Shown: positions 8,043-11,821 of the stretch, piece after piece
Layout: each line of letters begins with the position of its first letter
How positions within the stretch are numbered: position 1 is the stretch's first letter
NCBI GenBank assembly: GCA_004298075.1
Contig: SCRK01000163.1
Location: 1-11,821 of the forward strand
Direction of reading: 5' to 3'
From: a bacterium
GTDB lineage: Bacteria > Omnitrophota > Gorgyraeia > Gygaellales > Profunditerraquicolaceae
Length of the DNA: 11,821 nt
Notes under the pieces: generated by a model
What the model was told of the DNA's origin: nothing
The model's database searches: none
Seen by the model: only the letters and a program-made list of their open reading frames with translations
Position numbers and translations under genes: made by a program

Positions 8043-8945
8043 TTATATCCTTTCGGCGACCCTGAACTTGCTTGAACGGCTGGAGGGGTTGGCCTCCACT
8101 TCGCTTGCCGCCGGGGTCAGCGGTTTAGGTGTTACGATATTTATTAATCCGTCGGCCTTAAGGCTGCGGAATGTATGTTTGACTGCGCGGTCCTCCAGAG
8201 AGTGAAATGAAATAACGCATATTCTAGCCTGTTTTCCCAAAAATGCAACGGCTTTCTTGAGCGCGTTTTCGATCACTTCCAGCTCCCGGTTGACGGCAAT
8301 GCGCACAGCCTGGAATGTGCGCGTGGCCGGGTGTATGCGGTAATAACTCCTGCGGTATCTATGCGGGATAGCCCGCACCACCAGGTCAGCCAGTTGTGTG
8401 GTACTGGAGATGGGTTGAGTTATCCTCTCCTGGACCAGCACACGCGCGATACGGTTATGCCAGCGCTCCTGGCCGAAGCTCCAGAGCATATGGGAGATCT
8501 CATTCTCATTAAGATTATTCACCAGGTCATATGCCGATATATAACTGCCTTTATCAAGTCGCATATCCAAAGGCCCCTCCTCCTGGAAACTAAAACCCCT
8601 CTGGCTATCTTTAAGCTGGAATGTGGAAATACCCAGATCAAAGATAATCCCGTCGATCTTATCTATGCCGAGCCTGGATAATACCTGGTCCAGGTCGGCA
8701 AAATTAGCGTGCACCAGCTCAAAGCTGCCGGTAAAATCGCTTAACCTCCTGCGGGAGACCTCTATTGAATCTTCATCACGGTCTATGCCGATCAGGCGTC
8801 CGCCGGGCGAGATCCTCTTCAGTATCTCTAAGGCGTGACCGCCTGTGCCTAATGTAGCGTCCACGATCAATTGCCCGGGTTCGAGCTTCAGATAATCTAT
8901 AACCTCATGCAACATTACCGGTATATGCAGTTTTTCTTCTTGCAC
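8043..8945 (-). CDS. rsmH: 16S rRNA (cytosine1402-N4)-methyltransferase RsmH (MraW)
   Basis: A SAM-dependent methyltransferase that modifies C1402 in the ribosomal P-site region of 16S rRNA. It is 300 aa, close to the usual 310. Motifs seen are HIPVMLHEV (7-15), the SAM-binding DATLGTGGHALEIL (29-42), GIDRDEDSI (53-61), FDLGIST (102-108), RGFSF (116-120), PLDMRLD (125-131), FGQERWHNRIA (157-167), HPATRTFQAVRIAVN (205-219), ISFHSLEDRAVKH (245-257) and a C-terminal SSKFRVAER (291-299). The start is GTG at 8945, the very next codon after the mraZ TAA and in the same frame. No earlier start is possible, and the first conserved residues follow five codons later, so the start is well fixed. There is no strong ribosome binding site, so translation probably depends on termination at mraZ. 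Confidence 0.96.
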   Translation of the reverse strand: MQEEKLHIPVMLHEVIDYLKLEPGQLIVDATLGTGGHALEILKRISPGGRLIGIDRDEDSIEVSRRRLSDFTGSFELVHANFADLDQVLSRLGIDKIDGIIFDLGISTFQLKDSQRGFSFQEEGPLDMRLDKGSYISAYDLVNNLNENEISHMLWSFGQERWHNRIARVLVQERITQPISSTTQLADLVVRAIPHRYRRSYYRIHPATRTFQAVRIAVNRELEVIENALKKAVAFLGKQARICVISFHSLEDRAVKHTFRSLKADGLINIVTPKPLTPAASEVEANPSSRSSKFRVAERI

Positions 8946-9383
8946 TTAAACATCCATTAATTTTTCCGCGATCTCTTCAAAAGACTGGCGGCTGTTTGCG
9001 TAAAAATCATTCCACGTATCAAGGGACCATATTTCAATGCGGTTGGAAACCCCGACGACCATCACATCCTTTTTGATGCCGGCAAAATCCTTCAGGTATT
9101 GCGGCAAAAGGACCCTTCCCTGCCTGTCAAAAGCTATCTCCTGGGCGCCGGAAAAAAGCAGCCGGTTAAAAATACGCGATTGCTGCTTGGTAAATGACAT
9201 GGATTTGAATTTATTTTCCTGCGAGCGCCACTCCTCCTCGGAGAACATAAAAAGGCATTTATCCAAACCGCGGGTAACAAAGAATTTTTCCACGAATTGA
9301 TTTTTGGCGGTTTCGCGAAATTTGGCAGGTAATATCAGGCGGCCTTTACGGTCTATTGAATGTTGGAATTCACCGTAGAACAT
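8946..9383 (-). CDS. mraZ: MraZ, AbrB-fold transcriptional regulator of the dcw operon
   Basis: A DNA-binding regulator with two tandem SpoVT/AbrB-like half-domains that forms a ring-shaped oligomer and binds short direct repeats in its own promoter region. It is 145 aa, the standard length. Each half carries the diagnostic DxxxR loop: DRKGRLILPAKFR (11-23) and DRQGRVLLPQYL (86-97). The ATG at 9383 is preceded by GAGAGGG with a 4-nt spacer. It is the first gene after a near-consensus promoter and three 10-bp-phased GTGG boxes, so autoregulation is the obvious reading. In studied bacteria MraZ represses or tunes the dcw promoter. It ends in TAA, immediately followed in frame by the rsmH GTG. 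Confidence 0.97.
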   Translation of the reverse strand: MFYGEFQHSIDRKGRLILPAKFRETAKNQFVEKFFVTRGLDKCLFMFSEEEWRSQENKFKSMSFTKQQSRIFNRLLFSGAQEIAFDRQGRVLLPQYLKDFAGIKKDVMVVGVSNRIEIWSLDTWNDFYANSRQSFEEIAEKLMDV

Positions 9384-9396
9384 TTTTCCCTCTCAA
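9384..9396 (-). promoter_or_regulatory. mraZ ribosome binding site
   Basis: GAGAGGG followed by four A residues precedes the mraZ ATG. This purine-rich element is well placed for 30S binding and fixes the start at 9383. It begins right after the last GTGG box, so MraZ bound to DNA would cover the region just before it. Confidence 0.75.
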
Positions 9397-9421
9397 CCAC
9401 TTTACTCCACTTTTAACCACT
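9397..9421 (-). promoter_or_regulatory. Predicted MraZ operator: three GTGG direct repeats, 10-bp period
   Basis: On the minus strand GTGG occurs at 9417-9420, 9407-9410 and 9397-9400, exactly 10 bp apart, so all three boxes face the same side of the helix. The contexts are GAGTGG, AAGTGG and AAGTGG. They lie downstream of the -10 element and upstream of the mraZ ribosome binding site, in the early transcribed region. MraZ is known to bind short TGGG-type (E. coli) or AAGTG-type (Mollicutes) repeats with roughly helical spacing at this location. That this array is the MraZ target is an inference from that knowledge plus the adjacent mraZ gene. Confidence 0.85.
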
Positions 9422-9431
9422 CAGTAAGCAG

Positions 9432-9460
9432 AGTATAGACAAAATCTCCCGCTTTGTCAA
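9432..9460 (-). promoter_or_regulatory. Sigma70-type promoter of the mraZ/dcw operon
   Basis: The minus strand has TTGACA (9455-9460), a 17-bp spacer, and TATACT (9432-9437). The -35 is a full consensus match and the -10 matches five of six positions (TATAAT). The predicted start point is near 9425, giving a leader of about 42 nt that contains the three GTGG boxes. The promoter sits between ribF and mraZ and would start the dcw transcript independently of nrnA-ribF. Confidence 0.88.
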
Positions 9461-9532
9461 GAGAAAAATTACCTAAATTCAACAAATACAACAAGTAGGG
9501 GAATTTGGGGCCTAAAATACCCAGAGATTGTG

Positions 9533-9584
9533 GAAAATGGGGTCAGAATTATTTTTTTAAAAAAATAATTCTGACCCCATTTTC
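9533..9584. repeat. Perfect 52-bp palindrome (copy 1 of the ribF-flanking repeat)
   Basis: Two 26-nt arms meet without a loop, centred between 9558 and 9559. Each arm runs GAAAATGGGGTCAGAATTAT plus a T run, and every base pairs with its mirror position. It lies 6 bp beyond the ribF stop, between ribF and the mraZ promoter. A hairpin of this strength with A-tract and T-tract flanks could act as a bidirectional terminator separating ribF from the dcw promoter, although no extended U tract follows. GGGGTCAGA-type palindromes recur in several uncultured and deltaproteobacterial genomes, where I associate them with IS200-like REP transposases. That link is from memory; no transposase gene is in the window. 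Confidence 0.93.
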
Positions 9585-9590
9585 TCTTTG

Positions 9591-10493
9591 CTATCGAAGG
9601 ATTTTGCGGCAGGTGAGGATATCTTTTTTCATTTGGATGGTCAGTTCTTTAAGCGAAGGGAACTTTTTATCCGGCCGGATAAGCTTTACAAAGCGGATCT
9701 CCAGGAACTTTCCATAGATATCCTTATGCAGTCCGAATATGTACACCTCTATACGCGTGGGTTTATCTTTGGAACAAATCGTGGGCCTTGTCCCGATATA
9801 ACAGGCGCCTCCATAAAGTTTCCCCGCGAGAAAAATTCGCCCCGCGTAAATTCCCGGAGGCGGGATGACTTCATGATGCGGATTGATATTAGCCGTGGGT
9901 ACCCCTAATAACCTGCCAAGGGAACTTCCTCGGATCACCGAACCTAACACGCTTACCGGACGGCCAAGGAACCTTTGCGCTTCTTTGATCCTTCCCTTCT
10001 TGATCAGCCTTCTTATAACAGTACTGCTGATCGGCCTTCCACTTGATCTTATTACTTTAAGCGTCTTGATCCGGAAACCGTATTTCTTAGCACCTAGCGC
10101 AAGCTTTTTATAATCTCCGGCGGCAGACCTGCCGAAACGGAAATTCTTTCCCGCGCAGACAAAACTTACCCCGATCTTTTTAACCAGTATTTTGGAGATA
10201 AAATCATCGGCGCTGATCCTGGCGAAGGCGCGGTTAAAATTTACCACTATACATACGTCAATATCCAGTTCCCCGATCAATCTCAAGCGATGTTCCAGGG
10301 AATACAGACTCCCCTCCTTCTGCGGGTGCGGCCAAAATGTCAAGACAACGCTGGTCCCATTGATCTTACGCGCCTGCCTGACCGCGCAGTTGATTATCTC
10401 CCTGTGGCCGCGGTGCACCCCGTCAAAAACTCCCAAGGCCACCACTGGCTTATTAAATTTCTTAATATTGTTTATTCCGTATATAGTTTTCAT
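9591..10493 (-). CDS. ribF: Bifunctional riboflavin kinase / FAD synthetase RibF
   Basis: Makes FMN from riboflavin (C-terminal kinase) and FAD from FMN (N-terminal adenylyltransferase) in the cytoplasm. It is 300 aa, normal for the family. The nucleotidyltransferase domain shows GVFDGVHRGH (21-30), TFWPHP (52-57), FRFGRSAAGD (118-127) and ISSTVIRRLIKKGRI (155-169). The kinase domain shows LGRPV (176-180), LGRLLGVPTANI (192-203), PGIYAG (213-218), CYIGTRPT (231-238, usually NIGxxPT), and IEVYIF (248-253) at the position of the catalytic glutamate. The ATG at 10493 directly abuts AGCAGG, an unusually close ribosome binding site squeezed between start and hairpin. The gene is bracketed by two copies of one palindrome, with the usual upstream neighbour truB absent. 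I see no FMN riboswitch. Confidence 0.95.
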   Translation of the reverse strand: MKTIYGINNIKKFNKPVVALGVFDGVHRGHREIINCAVRQARKINGTSVVLTFWPHPQKEGSLYSLEHRLRLIGELDIDVCIVVNFNRAFARISADDFISKILVKKIGVSFVCAGKNFRFGRSAAGDYKKLALGAKKYGFRIKTLKVIRSSGRPISSTVIRRLIKKGRIKEAQRFLGRPVSVLGSVIRGSSLGRLLGVPTANINPHHEVIPPPGIYAGRIFLAGKLYGGACYIGTRPTICSKDKPTRIEVYIFGLHKDIYGKFLEIRFVKLIRPDKKFPSLKELTIQMKKDILTCRKILR

Positions 10494-10502
10494 CCTGCTA
10501 TG

Positions 10503-10568
10503 GAAAATGGGGTCAGAATTATTTTTCTAAGATAAAGATAAAAGAAAAATAATTCTGACCCCATTTTC
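10503..10568. repeat. Inverted repeat with 26-bp arms and 14-nt loop (copy 2 of the ribF-flanking repeat)
   Basis: The arms are 10503-10528 and 10543-10568, pair perfectly, and are separated by a 14-nt A-rich loop. From the position before the arm, the first 26 bases (starting TGGAAAATGGGGTCAG) equal those at 9531-9556 of copy 1. The copies differ only at the tip (CT versus TT, plus loop) and outside. The distal arm shares one base with the nrnA stop codon (TAG, 10568-10570). The other arm ends 9 nt before the ribF ATG, so the repeat fills the whole nrnA-ribF gap. In the RNA it would form a long hairpin beside the ribF ribosome binding site. Confidence 0.93.
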
Positions 10569-11545
10569 TAAAAACCCTCCTTAATTTTATTTAAAACCTT
10601 TTTGCTTATCTTGACGATATCGCCGTGAAGGGTGCAGCCGGCAGCGGTCTTGTGGCCTCCACCGCCGAAGAAAGAGGCGACCATATTCACGTCAACCTTA
10701 CCCTGCGACCTTAAGTTCACGCGCACCTCATCATTCTCTCCCAGATTCTCCTTGAATAAAGCCACGACCTCCACCCCCTCAATCGCGCGGCCAAAACTTA
10801 AAATTAGGTCAGCCAGATCAACGCGGGGCTTTCCGGATTTAAGCAGTTCTTTTTTTATAATAAACCAGGCGATCCTACCGCGGCAATAAAATCTCATTTC
10901 CGGAAGCACCTTAAGCAGCAATCTTATGTCGGACTGGGGGATATTCTCATAGGTATTGCGGTAAACCCGCGCGACGTCAAGGCCGCTTCCCAAAAGCTCG
11001 GCAACAGCCTTATGCGTAAAACCGGAAGTATTAGAATAACGGAATGATCCCGTATCGGTCATTATCCCCGTATATAAAAGTAAAGCGGTCTCTTTATCTA
11101 TAGGCAGGCGCAGGCGCTTATACAGCTTATAGATCATCTCCGAGCATGATGAGGCGCCGGGTTCCACCCAATTCACGCTGCCGAAGTTCCGGTTGCTGAT
11201 ATGGTGGTCGATATTTAATACGGGATTATTCCCGCTATTGAGCTTGTAAATTGAACCGGTGCGCTTTAAATCCGCGCAGTCTAAAACCACAAAACAATCA
11301 AAATCAGCGAAGTTAATATGCTTAGTTCCCTTACCCGGCCGTAAGATCAATTCATTACCGGGAAGAAAATCATAACCATAAGGCAAGGCGTCCTCATTTA
11401 TGATCGTGCCGGATTTGCCCAGCTTTTTTATGAGATTATAAAAAGCCAGTTGCGAACCTAAAGCATCCCCCTCCGGGCTGGTATGGACGGTGATGAGGAA
11501 ATTATTATATTTTTTTACGCTTGCGCAGGTCTTTTTCAGGCTCAT
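10568..11545 (-). CDS. nrnA: DHH/DHHA1 phosphoesterase, NrnA-like oligoribonuclease / pAp phosphatase
   Basis: Members degrade 2-5 nt RNAs and dephosphorylate pAp, using Mn-dependent DHH chemistry. The 325-aa product has HTSPEGDALGS (21-31; most family members have PDGD), VLDCAD (87-92), the DHH motif in NIDHHISN (111-118), MTDTGSFRYSNT (162-173) and, in the DHHA1 domain, GGGGHKTAAG (294-303). I chose ATG at 11545 because GGAG (11554-11557) sits 8 nt upstream and the first residues, MSLKKTCASVKKYNNFLITVH, fit the family. The frame is open back to an ATG at 11575, but those ten extra codons fall in a repeat and lack a ribosome binding site. nrnA commonly sits with rbfA, truB and ribF, which fits the location. 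Exact substrate preference cannot be read from sequence. Confidence 0.92.
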   Translation of the reverse strand: MSLKKTCASVKKYNNFLITVHTSPEGDALGSQLAFYNLIKKLGKSGTIINEDALPYGYDFLPGNELILRPGKGTKHINFADFDCFVVLDCADLKRTGSIYKLNSGNNPVLNIDHHISNRNFGSVNWVEPGASSCSEMIYKLYKRLRLPIDKETALLLYTGIMTDTGSFRYSNTSGFTHKAVAELLGSGLDVARVYRNTYENIPQSDIRLLLKVLPEMRFYCRGRIAWFIIKKELLKSGKPRVDLADLILSFGRAIEGVEVVALFKENLGENDEVRVNLRSQGKVDVNMVASFFGGGGHKTAAGCTLHGDIVKISKKVLNKIKEGF

Positions 11546-11553
11546 CACTGAGT

Positions 11554-11557
11554 CTCC
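11554..11557 (-). promoter_or_regulatory. Ribosome binding site that decides the nrnA start
   Basis: GGAG on the minus strand with an 8-nt spacer to the ATG at 11545. It lies just outside the boundary of the composite repeat (first repeat base 11559), which supports starting nrnA at 11545 rather than at the upstream in-frame ATG inside the repeat. Confidence 0.8.
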
Positions 11558-11576
11558 GGCAAATAATGGGCACATT

Positions 11577-11680
11577 GGAAGCCCGAGTTTTGGCCGTATG
11601 CAAGGCGCGACGACGAAGGCGTACCCGATGTGGTACGCCGAGGAGAAGCAACGCCGCAGACGGCTAAAAGGCGGGCTTCC
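11577..11680. repeat. Internal palindrome A (about 104 bp)
   Basis: The outer arms GGAAGCCCG (11577-11585) and CGGGCTTCC (11672-11680) pair perfectly, as do the inner arms GGCGTACC (11618-11625) and GGTACGCC (11632-11639) around a 6-nt loop. Both pairs share one centre. Intermediate bases pair partly (TTTTGGCCGT against ACGGCTAAAA), with mismatches about 20 bp from the tip. It is a long hairpin or cruciform candidate. Confidence 0.85.
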
Positions 11681-11701
11681 CCATCGTTTAAATATGTATA
11701 A

Positions 11702-11803
11702 GGCTGGCTAATTTTGGGCTGCGACTGCGTCACTCGTCCTTGGCGTAGTGCAAGACTACGCCTGCGTCCTCGTTCCTTGTCTCGCTCCAAAATTAGCTCA
11801 GCC
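11702..11803. repeat. Internal palindrome B (about 102 bp)
   Basis: Outer arms GCTAATTTTGG (11707-11717) and CCAAAATTAGC (11787-11797) and inner arms GGCGTAGT (11742-11749) and ACTACGCC (11755-11762) share one centre, with a 5-nt loop. A bulged GGCTG/CAGCC pair extends the base of the stem. The GGCGTA core is the same as in palindrome A, so the two may be diverged relatives. Confidence 0.85.
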
Positions 11804-11821
11804 AATGTGCTCATTATTTGC

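Larger units (their letters stand above)
11559..11821. repeat. Composite MITE-like intergenic element with 20-bp terminal inverted repeats
   Basis: The termini 11559-11578 (GCAAATAATGGGCACATTGG) and 11802-11821 are inverted copies matching at 19 of 20 positions (G versus A at the eleventh base). Inside lie two large imperfect palindromes (11577-11680 and about 11702-11803) joined by a 21-bp AT-rich spacer. No credible gene is present: an 89-codon minus-strand frame crosses it, but its sequence is merely what palindromes encode. The element fills the 276 bp upstream of nrnA and ends 1 bp before its ribosome binding site. Size, terminal repeats and lack of coding suggest a non-autonomous mobile or structured element. 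The window ends on the last matching base, so the true outer boundary is unknown. Confidence 0.7.

Noticed and set aside
9461..9532. A small gene or second promoter between the mraZ promoter and the palindrome
   Set aside because: I see only AT-rich sequence with no start/ribosome-binding-site pair on either strand and no convincing -35/-10 pair.
9533..9584. A standard Rho-independent terminator for ribF
   Set aside because: The stem is strong, but only TTTTC ends it and no U tract follows on either strand. The sequence is also a dispersed repeat, so I list it as a repeat with possible terminator activity only.
10494..10567. FMN riboswitch upstream of ribF
   Set aside because: The gap is only 74 bp, is filled by the palindrome, and lacks the multi-stem conserved core of an FMN riboswitch.
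9533..10568. CRISPR-like repeat pair
   Set aside because: There are only two copies, 970 bp apart, with a gene between them and no regular spacers or cas genes.
11546..11575. Upstream ATG extending nrnA by ten codons
   Set aside because: The extra codons lie in the repeat element and have no ribosome binding site. GGAG at 11554-11557 is correctly spaced for the ATG at 11545.
11545..11814. An 89-codon minus-strand open frame ending at the nrnA start
   Set aside because: It lies wholly inside the palindromic element, is Arg/Ser-rich as expected from such DNA, has no recognisable domain, and has no plausible ribosome binding site.

Overview
The window is the front half of a bacterial division and cell wall (dcw) cluster, with every gene on the minus strand. 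Transcription therefore runs from high to low coordinates. In transcription order it reads nrnA (DHH/DHHA1 phosphoesterase), ribF, mraZ, rsmH (mraW), an ftsL-like gene, ftsI (class B PBP), murE, murF, mraY, murD and ftsW. The last is cut by the window start. All ten complete genes and the partial ftsW look intact.

The encoded wall is a Gram-negative-type peptidoglycan: MurE carries the DNPR signature of the meso-diaminopimelate-adding enzymes. Moderate GC, a compact dcw order, an nrnA-ribF pair directly upstream, and abundant short palindromic repeats resemble uncultured lineages such as Omnitrophota or related PVC/deltaproteobacterial-type genomes. This taxonomic guess is an inference; no rRNA or other marker is present.

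Region by region: (a) 11559-11821 is a gene-free composite repeat, bounded by 20-bp near-perfect inverted repeats and holding two ~100-bp palindromes. It stops 1 bp before the nrnA ribosome binding site. (b) 9533-10568 holds ribF, bracketed by two copies of one 26-bp-arm palindrome, in tight contact with the nrnA stop codon and the ribF stop. (c) 9384-9460 is the mraZ control region: a near-consensus sigma70 promoter (TTGACA-17-TATACT) followed by three GTGG boxes repeating exactly every 10 bp, the arrangement expected for MraZ autoregulation. (d) 1-9383 is one gene train with 1-13 nt overlaps or gaps of at most 22 nt, very likely one translationally coupled transcript.

Functionally, MurE, MurF and MurD are cytoplasmic ligases building UDP-MurNAc-pentapeptide. 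MraY loads it on undecaprenyl phosphate. FtsW (glycosyltransferase) and FtsI (transpeptidase) polymerise and cross-link septal wall, and FtsL scaffolds the FtsWI complex. RsmH methylates 16S rRNA, and MraZ controls the operon. RibF makes FMN/FAD and NrnA degrades short oligonucleotides; both are housekeeping genes outside the wall pathway.

I found no new enzymatic system, defence locus, CRISPR array, tRNA or transposase gene. The points worth a second look are the two repeat families, the ribF-flanking palindromes, the MraZ operator, and apparent deletions in the MurD central domain and the MurE C-terminus.
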